Source of the DNA: an uncultured Erysipelotrichaceae bacterium
GTDB taxonomy: Bacteria; Bacillota_I; Bacilli_A; RF39; UBA660
Direction: 5' to 3'
DNA length: 33,125 nucleotides
Assembly (NCBI GenBank): GCA_902766545.1
Contig: CACXEC010000045.1
Location: 1-33,125, forward strand
Below are positions 13,909-21,716 of the stretch, in pieces (positions within the stretch are counted from its first letter, which is position 1; each line of letters begins with the position of its first letter). Under the pieces are notes generated by a model that searched no databases, had not been told where the DNA came from, and was given only the letters and a program-made list of their open reading frames with translations. The position numbers and the translations under genes were made by a program.

Positions 13909-15579
13909 ATGAACAAGAGTACAAAAATAGTATTAATAATATCAATTATTTCTATGATAGCGGTTGTTTCAGCACTATCTTATGCATATGTTAAAACTTA
14001 TCAAACTCAAACGGGGGTAAATACTATTTCCACTTTAGATTGTTTTGGAATAACATATGGTAATAGAGGTGAATATATTGAATTAACTGATACTTTTCCA
14101 ATGACTGATGCAGATGGCCTTAATACTGAACCATATGATTTTACTTTTACTAATAATTGTGACAGTCCTGTTTATGTAACTATTAATTTAGAAGGAACTA
14201 AAGTAACTGAAAATGCACTTGCTTTAACAAGTTTAAGGTATGCTTTTTATCGTACTGGTAGAACAGGTTATACAGCGGGTTCTGTAAATAGTTTAACTAA
14301 TGGTACAAAGGCAAATAGTTCAAGTACAAGTAGTAAAATACTTACTTATGTAATTTTAGGAGCTAACGAGCAAAGAAATTATTCTTTAAAATTATGGATT
14401 GGTGAAAGTGTTAATGTGAGTGAAATGGGAAAAACATATAAAGGTAAGGTAGTTCTTTCGGCAGTACCAATTAATTATACTAAAAAAACAGTGCCAGATT
14501 GGAATACTTCTAGTGGTACACTTTTAAACGCTATAAAAACTGGTAAGTATATATATGCTAATAACATGACTACACCAGGACGTGCAAATAATGCTAGTAA
14601 TGAAGGTATAATTTCAAGTTCAACTGATGACTATGGAACTAGTTATTACTTTAGAGGTAGAATTGATGATAACTATGTTGAATTTGCTAATATGTGCTGG
14701 AGAATAGTTAGAGTTACTGGTTCTGATGGAGGAACGGGAGAATATAATAATGCGATAAAATTAATATTATATAATTATAATCCAAATAATATTGAGCATC
14801 CATGTTCACAATATGTAGCAGGATCTGCCCTTGCTAAAGAATATGATAGTTCTGCAGATGGATTAAAGGGTTATAGTACTTTTAATTCCTCTAGAGATTC
14901 TAATGCATATATAGGATATATGTATGGAACTAGAAGAAGTACAAGCTATGAAGCCGAACACGCAAATACTAATAACTCAGCGATTTTTACTAGTTTAAAA
15001 AAGTGGTATGATTTAAAATTAAGCGATTATAGTGATTATCTAGCAGATGTAATATGGTGTAATGACAAAAGTGTTACAAGTGGAAGCGGTGCTAGTAATG
15101 TAAATTCACATTATGGAGCTTATGATAGAGTTAATAGTAAGACTACTGCTGTTCCGTCTTTGATATGTCCAGATGCTACTACGAATGATGAAAATTATAA
15201 AAAGATATCTAAGTTTACTGCTAGTTCTTCAACTGACGGTGGATATGGTAATGGTGCTTTGGCAGGATATAAAATAGGTTTAATTACAGCTGATGAATTT
15301 GCTTTTGCTGGTGGTAGTACAGATAATAATACTGTGTACTATTTATCAGAAAACGCTAGTGGAGAAGCTTATTGGATGTTATCACCAAATGGAGTTTTTA
15401 GCGGATATTCGAGGGTTTATGCGGTTAATACTTCAGGAGGTTTATCAACCAATAGTCAAACTTATAGTGCCATGGGTGTAAGACCAATGATAGCTTTAAA
15501 GAGTGATGTTACTGTTAATACTGGTAGTGATGGTACTACTACTAATCCTTATATTATTCAAGGAAGGATTGGTGCATAG
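13909..15579 (+). CDS. Exported surface protein A, TasA/camelysin-like N-terminus plus CWRIVR/GVRP domain
   Basis: A 556-residue protein. Residues 5-27 are a hydrophobic export segment ending in SALSYAY, similar to signal regions of TasA/camelysin-type proteins. Residues 35-190 look like a beta-rich domain with a Cys pair (C45, C84) that is also present in the next gene's product. From about residue 235 comes a second domain: TDDYGTSYYFRGRIDDNYVEF, NMCWRIVR, AYIGYMYG, YEAEHANT, WCNDK and, near the end, YWMLSPNG and GVRPMIALKSDV. This domain looks like the sulfatase-modifying-factor/C-type-lectin-like group found on many gut Firmicutes surface proteins (family name not certain). It has its own promoter after the ftsZ terminator and a GGAG ribosome site. 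Probably surface-exposed; binding function unknown. Confidence 0.75.
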   Translation: MNKSTKIVLIISIISMIAVVSALSYAYVKTYQTQTGVNTISTLDCFGITYGNRGEYIELTDTFPMTDADGLNTEPYDFTFTNNCDSPVYVTINLEGTKVTENALALTSLRYAFYRTGRTGYTAGSVNSLTNGTKANSSSTSSKILTYVILGANEQRNYSLKLWIGESVNVSEMGKTYKGKVVLSAVPINYTKKTVPDWNTSSGTLLNAIKTGKYIYANNMTTPGRANNASNEGIISSSTDDYGTSYYFRGRIDDNYVEFANMCWRIVRVTGSDGGTGEYNNAIKLILYNYNPNNIEHPCSQYVAGSALAKEYDSSADGLKGYSTFNSSRDSNAYIGYMYGTRRSTSYEAEHANTNNSAIFTSLKKWYDLKLSDYSDYLADVIWCNDKSVTSGSGASNVNSHYGAYDRVNSKTTAVPSLICPDATTNDENYKKISKFTASSSTDGGYGNGALAGYKIGLITADEFAFAGGSTDNNTVYYLSENASGEAYWMLSPNGVFSGYSRVYAVNTSGGLSTNSQTYSAMGVRPMIALKSDVTVNTGSDGTTTNPYIIQGRIGA

Positions 15580-15580
15580 T

Positions 15581-17230
15581 ATGAATAAGAAAAATATAAT
15601 AATAATGATTGCCTCAATTAGTGTATTATTAATAACCGTTATTGGAGGATCATATGCTTATCTTAGATTATCTTTAGTACAGGATTCTAATTATAATAAT
15701 GTTATTAGTACATTGTCTTGTTTAGAAGTGTCAATAAGTGATGTATCCGCTCCCATAACAATTGAAGATGCACTTCCAACTGCTGACAATACTGGAATGG
15801 GATTAACTGGTTATACTTTTAGGTTAAAAAATAATTGTAATAATAGAGTAGAAGCTGAGATTAATTTAGAAAGTTTATCTGTATCTAATCAATTGTCTTT
15901 CAATTATGTAAATTATTCTATTAATGGAAGTGTGCCAGTTGCCTTAAATACTCGTTCAACAGTTTCACCTGCCACAATTTCTGGTGCTACAAGTAAAAAT
16001 ATTTTTAATACAACCATGGCAGCTCAGGAAGAAAGAGAATTTAATTTAAAACTTTGGATTTTAGAATCTTCAACTTTTGCTCAAGCAGGTAATAAGAATT
16101 TTCAAGGTAAAATTGTAGTTTATGCTAAAGCTATAAAAGATACTTGTTTAGAAAAACCAGCAGATATTGTAAATGCTTCTAATGGAACAATACTAAGTAA
16201 ACTTAATAGTGATAGATACTGTTATAGAAATCCAATAACTACTCCAGGAAAACAACTTTCAACTGAAAAAGAAGATATTCTTGCATCTACTACTGATGAT
16301 TATGGGACATCATATTATTTTAGAGGTAATGTTGGAAATAACTACGTTGTATTTGCTAATATGTGCTGGAGAATAGTGCGTATTACTGGAAATGATGGAA
16401 ATAGTGGAGACTATAATAATGCAACCAAGTTAATTCTTCATAATTATAATCCAAATAATCTAGCAAATCCATGTAACCAAATTAGACGTACATATGCTAT
16501 GGCAAGGCATACTGGAACTACTTATGAAATTGCTTTTAATACTGCAAGAAATTATAATGCTTATATTGGATATATGTATGGTACACCAAATGGTGGTTCA
16601 TATGAAGCAGAACATGCAAATACAAAAGATAGTCAAATGCTTGCTAAACTTAAACTATGGTATGATGCTAAACTTAGAAGTTATGATGAATATTTAGCAG
16701 ATACTGTTTGGTGTAATGATAAAAGACTTGGAGTATCTGGTAGAGGATATGGTAATACTTCAACTAGATATAGAGGATTTGACAGGGTTTATCCGTCAAG
16801 TGCTGTTACCAATGCTGCACCATCACTTGCGTGCGGTGAGTCAGCTGCTGATAATCATATAAGTAAATTTACTGCTCAGGAAACTACATATGGTAATGGA
16901 ATGCTTAAGACTGTGACTAATGGACAACCAACTAAATATTATCCAATTGGTTTATTAACTATTGATGAAGCTGAATATGCTGGATATATATATAATTCAG
17001 TTGCAAATTACAATTATTTAATGGAAAACACTCATTCAGTTTGGCTTTTAATGACTCCGGCTAATGGTAGTTCAAATACTACAATTATGGATGTAAATGG
17101 CAATAAATTAACAACAGCATATTCTAATACTACATATGGCGTAAGGCCAATGATATCATTAAAATCAAATGTTGAGGTTACGGGAACTGGTACTTCTATT
17201 GATCCGTATGTGGTACAACCTCTTTCATAA
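15581..17230 (+). CDS. Exported surface protein B, paralogue of the preceding gene
   Basis: A 549-residue paralogue of the protein encoded just upstream, with the same design: hydrophobic export segment ending GGSYAY (about residues 5-26), a beta-rich N-terminal domain with the same Cys pair (STLSC and NNCNNR), then TTDDYGTSYYFRGNVGNNYV, NMCWRIVRITGNDG, AYIGYMYG, YEAEHANT, LADTVWCNDK and GVRPMISLKSNV. Several Cys of the second domain are kept in both. ATG 15581 starts one base after the stop of the first gene, so the two are coupled; the much earlier in-frame start is part of the upstream gene's frame overlap and is rejected. Between the two, the domain cores are similar and the central loops differ strongly, as in recognition proteins. 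Confidence 0.77.
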   Translation: MNKKNIIIMIASISVLLITVIGGSYAYLRLSLVQDSNYNNVISTLSCLEVSISDVSAPITIEDALPTADNTGMGLTGYTFRLKNNCNNRVEAEINLESLSVSNQLSFNYVNYSINGSVPVALNTRSTVSPATISGATSKNIFNTTMAAQEEREFNLKLWILESSTFAQAGNKNFQGKIVVYAKAIKDTCLEKPADIVNASNGTILSKLNSDRYCYRNPITTPGKQLSTEKEDILASTTDDYGTSYYFRGNVGNNYVVFANMCWRIVRITGNDGNSGDYNNATKLILHNYNPNNLANPCNQIRRTYAMARHTGTTYEIAFNTARNYNAYIGYMYGTPNGGSYEAEHANTKDSQMLAKLKLWYDAKLRSYDEYLADTVWCNDKRLGVSGRGYGNTSTRYRGFDRVYPSSAVTNAAPSLACGESAADNHISKFTAQETTYGNGMLKTVTNGQPTKYYPIGLLTIDEAEYAGYIYNSVANYNYLMENTHSVWLLMTPANGSSNTTIMDVNGNKLTTAYSNTTYGVRPMISLKSNVEVTGTGTSIDPYVVQPLS

Positions 17231-17237
17231 AAGATAA

Positions 17238-17271
17238 TTCGACACTTTAATTAGTGTCTTTTTTTTATAAT
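17238..17271 (+). promoter_or_regulatory. Predicted Spo0A-dependent spoIIGA promoter embedded in a terminator
   Basis: TTCGACA at 17238-17244 is the exact complement of the Spo0A box TGTCGAA and contains a -35-like TCGACA (17239-17244). TATAAT lies at 17266-17271, 21 bp further on. B. subtilis spoIIG has the same unusual design, with a 22-bp spacing as I recall. The predicted start of transcription is 17278, the A of the spoIIGA ATG. The same TTCGACA also occurs once by chance inside murT (10211-10217). Confidence 0.55.
17241..17266 (+). terminator. Intrinsic terminator of the surface protein operon
   Basis: GACACT (17241-17246) pairs with AGTGTC (17253-17258) around TTAATT and is followed by eight T. 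It overlaps the predicted spoIIGA promoter. Confidence 0.8.
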
Positions 17272-17277
17272 TATTTT

Positions 17278-18042
17278 ATGATTATATATATTGATTTATT
17301 AATTATTTTAAACTTTTTTATAGACTTAATTCTTTTAATGGGAACTAGCACTTTACTTAAAAGAAAGGCTTCTATTAAAAGAATCTGTTTGGGTGCTTTA
17401 GTAGGAAGTTTATCTTGTTTATTATTATTTTATATTAATAATAATTATGTTTTATTGTTATATAAATTAATTATTAGTATTTTAATGATTTTAATTGCCT
17501 TTAAGTATGAATCTTTTAAATACTTTAAAGATAATTTAGTTTGGCTTTATATTCTAAGTATTATTTTAGGTGGTGCAATATATCTTTTGAGTGATCAGAT
17601 TACATTAAGTAATAAAGGTCTTGTGTTTGGTGGAAATGGTTTAAAAATCAATTTGTTTATGTTAATTATAATTAGTCCATTTATTATTTATAAATATGTT
17701 AAAGAAAGTAAGAACTATCAAATAACTTATTCTAATTATTATGACATAAGCATATATTATGATGAATATGTTTTAAGTGGGGTTGGTTTTTTAGATACAG
17801 GTAATAATTTAAGGGATCCATTTTTTAATCGGCCGATTATTTTGGTTGATAGAAATTTAATTCATGATAATATTAGTACTTTTTTAGTTCCATATTATAC
17901 GCTTAATAAAAGCGATTTATTAGATGTTTTTAAACCTAAAAAAATTATAATTAATAATAAAACTATTAAAAATGTTTTAATTGGTTTAACAAATGTAAAT
18001 ATTGATGGTATTAAAATTATTTTAAATAAGGAGGCTATATGA
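17278..18042 (+). CDS. spoIIGA: Sporulation sigma-E factor-processing peptidase SpoIIGA
   Basis: Aspartyl protease in the mother-cell membrane that removes the pro-sequence of sigma-E. The 254-residue product has five N-terminal transmembrane helices (residues 3-140) and a cytoplasmic protease domain with the catalytic motif GFLDTGNNLRDP, Asp173 being the nucleophile-activating residue; NRPIILVD follows as usual. It is shorter than the B. subtilis protein (about 309 residues), the C-terminus being reduced. ATG 17278 gives the family start (MIIYIDLLIILNFFIDLILL); there is no ribosome site before it, which fits a leaderless mRNA. It overlaps sigE by four bases (ATGA). sigE activation also needs SpoIIR, not in this window. 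Confidence 0.9.
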   Translation: MIIYIDLLIILNFFIDLILLMGTSTLLKRKASIKRICLGALVGSLSCLLLFYINNNYVLLLYKLIISILMILIAFKYESFKYFKDNLVWLYILSIILGGAIYLLSDQITLSNKGLVFGGNGLKINLFMLIIISPFIIYKYVKESKNYQITYSNYYDISIYYDEYVLSGVGFLDTGNNLRDPFFNRPIILVDRNLIHDNISTFLVPYYTLNKSDLLDVFKPKKIIINNKTIKNVLIGLTNVNIDGIKIILNKEAI

Positions 18043-18731
18043 AAAAAGTTTGGTTATGGATTTGTAAAGTTTTAAAAATAAATAGTAAGGTTTTATTTTT
18101 AGGAAGTACTGATGTTTTACCACCGCCACTTGAAAAGAATGAAGAATTAAGTTTAATAACAAAATCTAAGAATGGAGATATTGAAGCTCGTAACAGATTA
18201 GTTGAACATAATCTTAGACTTGTAGTGTTTTTAGCTAAAAAGTATGAAAGTACAGGTTATGATTTAGAAGATTTAGTAAGTATTGGTTCAATTGGTCTTA
18301 TTAAAGGAATAGAAACATATAAAATAGATAAAAATATAAAACTTGCCACTTATGCTTCAAGATGTATTGCTAATGAAATTTTAATGTTTGTTCGAAAAAA
18401 TAAAAAACGTAAGACTGAAGTTAGTTTGGAAGATTCTTTAACTTATGATGCTGAGGGTAATGAACTTCATTTAGAAGATATATTAGGTACAGATGAAAAT
18501 ATTATTTTTAAAGAGTATTCTTTTAAAGCAGATAAAGAATTATTAAAAAAAGAATTAGTTAAACTAAATGACCGTGAAAAACAAATCATGACTTTAAGAT
18601 ATGGCTTAGATAATACAGATGAGTATACGCAAAAAGAAGTTGCTGAAATGCTTGGTATAAGTCAGTCATATATTTCTAGAATAGAAAAAAAGATTATAAA
18701 GAAATTACAATTAGTAATGGATGGAAAATAG
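18039..18731 (+). CDS. sigE: Sporulation sigma factor sigma-E (pro-form)
   Basis: Early mother-cell sigma factor, made as an inactive precursor. The 230-residue product begins with a short basic/hydrophobic pro-sequence and then LGSTDVLPPPLEKNEE, matching the B. subtilis region just after the cleavage site; by that alignment cleavage would be after Phe20, a pro-sequence shorter than the Bacillus one. Then come sigma region 2 (RLVEHNLRLVVFLAKKY, DLVSIGSIGLIKGIETY), region 3 and region 4 (MTLRYGL, QKEVAEMLGISQSYISRIEKK). A strong AAGGAGG site precedes the ATG, which overlaps the spoIIGA stop, so protease and substrate are made together. A terminator follows. Confidence 0.95.
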   Translation: MKKVWLWICKVLKINSKVLFLGSTDVLPPPLEKNEELSLITKSKNGDIEARNRLVEHNLRLVVFLAKKYESTGYDLEDLVSIGSIGLIKGIETYKIDKNIKLATYASRCIANEILMFVRKNKKRKTEVSLEDSLTYDAEGNELHLEDILGTDENIIFKEYSFKADKELLKKELVKLNDREKQIMTLRYGLDNTDEYTQKEVAEMLGISQSYISRIEKKIIKKLQLVMDGK

Positions 18732-18734
18732 CAT

Positions 18735-18762
18735 AATTCAAGAATTATTCTTGAATTTTTAT
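18735..18762 (+). terminator. Intrinsic terminator between sigE and sigG
   Basis: AATTCAAGAA (18735-18744) pairs perfectly with TTCTTGAATT (18748-18757) around TTA and is followed by T residues. Some read-through into sigG is likely. Confidence 0.8.
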
Positions 18763-18767
18763 TTATT

Positions 18768-18810
18768 TGAATAAAAAATTTTTCTTTTCCTCAATATATT
18801 TTTGAGGGAT
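18768..18810 (+). promoter_or_regulatory. sigG control region: sigma-F/G-like promoter and a hairpin hiding the ribosome site
   Basis: TGAATA (18768-18773) matches the sigma-F/G -35; CAATATA (18792-18798), 18 bp later, is a partial -10 match. TTCCTCAA (18787-18794) can pair with TTGAGGGA (18802-18809), covering the sigG ribosome site GAGGGAT (18804-18810). RNA read through from sigE would form the hairpin; RNA started near 18805 would lack its 5' arm. Confidence 0.5.
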
Positions 18811-18814
18811 AAAT

Positions 18815-19585
18815 ATGGCTAAATATAAAGTGGAAATTCCAGGAATAGATACTAATTCTTTAAAAGTTATAAAGAATAGTGATATGGTTAAACTATTTAA
18901 AAAATATCAAAAAGGAGATAAGTTAGCTAAAGAAGAGATTATAAATGGAAATTTAAAATTAGTACTTAGTATTATTAATAAATATAATAATGGTAAACAT
19001 GATATGAATGATTTATTTCAGATTGGTTGTGTTGGTTTAATAAAAGCAGTAGATAATTTTAGTTTAGAATATAATGTTCAATTTTCAACTTATGCTGTTC
19101 CTTTAATACTTGGTGAGGTTAAAAGATTTATAAGAGATTCCAGTGTAGTTAGAATATCTAGAAGTATCAGGGATAATGCATATAACATTTTAAAATTTAG
19201 AGATGAGTACGTCTACAAAAATGGAGTTGAACCATCTAATAAACAAATATGTGCTCATCTTAAAATAAGTGAATATGAGCTTGCATCTTCCTTAGAGAGT
19301 TTAGTAAGTCCGATGAGTATATATGATCCAATTTATAATGATGGAGGAGATCCAATATATTTAATTGATCAAATTGCTGATAAAAATAATGATGGAGCTG
19401 ATGATGCTATAAATTTAAATAATGCTATTAGTAAAATTAGTGATAGAGAAGCAGGAGTATTGTATTCTAGGTATATTTATGGTAAAACTCAGATGGAAAT
19501 AGCAAATGATTTAGGTGTTTCTCAAGCTCAGGTGTCTAGAATAGAAAAAAATGCAATAAAGAATCTTAAAAGACTTATGAAATAA
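18815..19585 (+). CDS. sigG: Sporulation sigma factor sigma-G
   Basis: Late forespore sigma factor. The 256-residue product starts KVEIPGIDTNSLKVIKN, corresponding to the conserved N-terminal segment of sigma-G, and has region 2 (NLKLVLSIINKY, DLFQIGCVGLIKAVDNF, FSTYAVPLILGEVKRFIRD), the region 3 RISRSIRD motif, and region 4 (YGKTQMEIANDLGVSQAQVSRIE). There is no pro-sequence. It lies immediately after sigE as in Bacillus and most clostridia. Translation is probably damped by the leader hairpin when transcribed from upstream. The sigma-F specific anti-sigma genes are not in this window. Confidence 0.94.
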   Translation: MAKYKVEIPGIDTNSLKVIKNSDMVKLFKKYQKGDKLAKEEIINGNLKLVLSIINKYNNGKHDMNDLFQIGCVGLIKAVDNFSLEYNVQFSTYAVPLILGEVKRFIRDSSVVRISRSIRDNAYNILKFRDEYVYKNGVEPSNKQICAHLKISEYELASSLESLVSPMSIYDPIYNDGGDPIYLIDQIADKNNDGADDAINLNNAISKISDREAGVLYSRYIYGKTQMEIANDLGVSQAQVSRIEKNAIKNLKRLMK

Positions 19586-19617
19586 GAAAAAAATCATATA
19601 ATTAAATGGTGATATTA

Positions 19618-19842
19618 ATGCTAATGAGTGATTTGCAACGTAAAGATATTATTAATATTATAACTGGTGAGAGAATTGGTAAAATAATTGATATTGAAGT
19701 TAATAATGAAGGAAACATCAATTATCTTATTGCTGGTGAAGTAAAAATGATGAAACGATTTAAAGATGGAGCCGAAACTAAAATTACATTTAAACAAATA
19801 AAAAAAATAGGTACTGATGTTATACTTGTTGAATTAATTTAA
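19618..19842 (+). CDS. ylmC: YlmC/YmxH-family PRC-barrel sporulation protein
   Basis: A 74-residue protein with a single PRC-barrel domain: SDLQRKDIINIITGERIGKI, VNNEGNINYLIAG and a C-terminal GTDVILVELI match the YlmC/YmxH family, found near sigG in many spore formers. Its biochemical role is unknown. ATG 19618 follows TGGTGAT; ATG 19624 is also possible, giving a protein two residues shorter. It is 32 bases from sigG without an obvious terminator in between, so it may be cotranscribed with it. Confidence 0.8.
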   Translation: MLMSDLQRKDIINIITGERIGKIIDIEVNNEGNINYLIAGEVKMMKRFKDGAETKITFKQIKKIGTDVILVELI

Positions 19843-19854
19843 TAATAGTATAAT
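19826..19854 (+). promoter_or_regulatory. Promoter for leaderless lspA mRNA
   Basis: TATAAT at 19849-19854 with TTGTTG (19826-19831) 17 bp upstream. The predicted start of transcription, 19861, is the A of the lspA ATG, and no ribosome site is visible before that ATG. Confidence 0.45.
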
Positions 19855-19860
19855 TTAAGT

Positions 19861-20334
19861 ATGAAAAAGAAAATATTAATAGTAACTATTATATCTTTAT
19901 TTGTTGATCAAATTACCAAATTTTTTAGTGATTTATATCTACCTTTATATGATTCAATGAAAGTTATAGATAAATTTTTTTATCTAACTAATTGTCATAA
20001 TTTTGGAGCTGCTTTTAGTATTCTAAATTCAAAAAGATTATTACTTATTATAACTGGTATAATTGCACTATATATAGTTTATACGTTTATTAAAGATTTT
20101 AATGATAATAAAATAAATATTATTGCTTTTGGTTTTTTGTTTGGTGGGATAATGGGTAACTTAATTGATAGAGTATTTTTAGGTTATGTTAGAGATTTTT
20201 TAGATTTTAAAATATTTGGATATAATTATCCGGTATTTAATATGGCTGACTCATTTATTGTAATTGGAGCTGGTCTTATGATAATATCAGTTATTAAGGG
20301 AGATAAAAATGGAAGTAGTAGCAAGAGAAAGTAA
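19861..20334 (+). CDS. lspA: Lipoprotein signal peptidase (signal peptidase II)
   Basis: Membrane aspartyl protease that removes the signal peptide of lipidated prolipoproteins. The 157-residue product has four transmembrane helices and the family motifs DQITK (16-20), NFGAAFSIL (47-55), GNLIDR (99-104), with the two catalytic Asp residues at D112 (YVRDFLDF) and D130 (VFNMADSF). No ribosome site precedes the ATG; a promoter seven bases upstream suggests a leaderless message. The lipoprotein at 3886 is a likely substrate. The end overlaps rluD by 26 bases. Confidence 0.95.
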   Translation: MKKKILIVTIISLFVDQITKFFSDLYLPLYDSMKVIDKFFYLTNCHNFGAAFSILNSKRLLLIITGIIALYIVYTFIKDFNDNKINIIAFGFLFGGIMGNLIDRVFLGYVRDFLDFKIFGYNYPVFNMADSFIVIGAGLMIISVIKGDKNGSSSKRK

Positions 20335-21193
20335 AAGAATTGATAAATATTTAAGTGAATGTACTGATTATTCTAGAAGTATAATTCAAAAAATGATTGA
20401 AGAAGAGTTTATTAAAGTTAATGATAAAAATGTAAAAGCAAATTATATATTAAAGGAAAATGATGTAATAAATATTGATGAGTCATATGTAAAGCCTATT
20501 GACTTAAAAGCTGAAAATATTAAATTAAATATTATTTATGAAGATGATTATTTAATGGTAATTAATAAACCTTCTGGAATGGTTGTACATCCTGGTAATG
20601 GAAATATGGAACATACTTTGGTTAATGCTTTAATGGGATATACCAATATCTTAAGTAATGGTAAAGAGGAATTTAGACCAGGAATAGTTCATCGCATTGA
20701 TAAAGATACGAGTGGCATAATTTTAGTAGCTAAAACAGATAAAGCTCATGAATTACTTTCAGATGGATTTAAAAATAAAACAATTAAAAGAGAGTACCTT
20801 GCATTATTAGTAGGAAGTGTTCCTACTGATACAGCTACTATAGATGCTCCAATTGGTAGAGATAAACTTGATCGCAAAAAAATGTGTGTTACTAAGGAAA
20901 ATGCTAAAAATGCAGTAACTCATTTAACTGTTTTAAAAAGATATAAGGGGTATACTTTAGTTAAATTAAAGTTAGAAACGGGAAGAACTCATCAAATTAG
21001 AGTTCATATGAAATATATAGGTTATCCGGTTTATAATGATCCAGTTTATTTAGGTGGAAAATGTACTAGTTTTGGACAATTTTTACATTCTTATAGTGTA
21101 GATTTTACTCATCCTATAACTAAAGAACATTTATATTTTGAATGCGATTTGCCAGATGAATTTCAGGATTTTTTAGACAAATTGTCAGTTTAG
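20309..21193 (+). CDS. rluD: RluA-family 23S rRNA pseudouridine synthase (RluD/YlyB-like)
   Basis: Converts uridines of 23S rRNA to pseudouridine. The 294-residue product has an N-terminal S4 RNA-binding domain (about residues 10-60, RIDKYLSE and VNDKNVKANYILKENDVI) and the catalytic domain with INKPSGMVVHPGNGN and HRIDKDTSGI, in which Asp131 is the catalytic residue; ETGRTHQIRVHMKYIGYPV follows. AAGGGAGAT precedes the ATG inside lspA. The lspA-rluD pair is common in Bacillota (B. subtilis lspA-ylyB). Confidence 0.92.
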   Translation: MEVVARESKRIDKYLSECTDYSRSIIQKMIEEEFIKVNDKNVKANYILKENDVINIDESYVKPIDLKAENIKLNIIYEDDYLMVINKPSGMVVHPGNGNMEHTLVNALMGYTNILSNGKEEFRPGIVHRIDKDTSGIILVAKTDKAHELLSDGFKNKTIKREYLALLVGSVPTDTATIDAPIGRDKLDRKKMCVTKENAKNAVTHLTVLKRYKGYTLVKLKLETGRTHQIRVHMKYIGYPVYNDPVYLGGKCTSFGQFLHSYSVDFTHPITKEHLYFECDLPDEFQDFLDKLSV

Positions 21194-21651
21194 TTTAATG
21201 TGCATATTATAATAAATAGAATTAGTGATATAAAGCTCCATATTAAATAGGGAATTAATAAATAAGAAGATGTCTTATTTATTTTTTTAGCCTCAAGGTA
21301 TAAAAAAATACTAGTGATGGCAGTAGTGGTAGTAGCAATTAATGTAAGAAATAATGAATGAAAAATGGAAAAGAAAAGAGAAAAAGTTTGATTAAATAGA
21401 TAGTTTATAATTAAAATGAAATAATAGTCATTATTAAGTTCATAATTTTTTATTAAAATATAAGTGCTACTTGAATTAAAAATATAAATAATAATCCATA
21501 TAAATGAAATTAAGTAATTATTTGGGAAAAAAGATGGTACTTTTAGAGTTAGGTAGTAGCCTATATCAAAAGGAAAAAATGCACTACTTAAAAACCATAA
21601 TAATAAAATGATTAAAAATGCAATTATTTTTCGGTAAAAGAATCTGGACAT
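21190..21651 (-). CDS. Divergent TspO/MBR-family membrane protein
   Basis: A 153-residue protein with five transmembrane segments. Its end (KINKTSSYLLIPYLIWSFIS) closely matches the end of the clear TspO protein encoded at 31093 (SINKTSAYLQIPYLLWIIFA), which places it in the TspO family. The PPGW motif near the second helix is lost (PSFFPNNYLISFIWIIIY in its place), as are the Trp residues common in ligand contact. It is probably a paralogue with changed binding. Good ribosome site (GGAGGAAT). It converges on rluD and the stop codons overlap; no terminator is visible between them. Confidence 0.75.
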   Translation of the reverse strand: MSRFFYRKIIAFLIILLLWFLSSAFFPFDIGYYLTLKVPSFFPNNYLISFIWIIIYIFNSSSTYILIKNYELNNDYYFILIINYLFNQTFSLFFSIFHSLFLTLIATTTTAITSIFLYLEAKKINKTSSYLLIPYLIWSFISLILFIIICTLN

Positions 21652-21716
21652 TATTCCTCCACTTTACTAAAATACTTATTTGTTATAAAATATATTATGA
21701 AAAAGCGAGGTAAAAT

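Noticed and set aside
15293..15481. Open frame in another frame of surface protein A
   Set aside because: Shadow of a real gene, no ribosome site.
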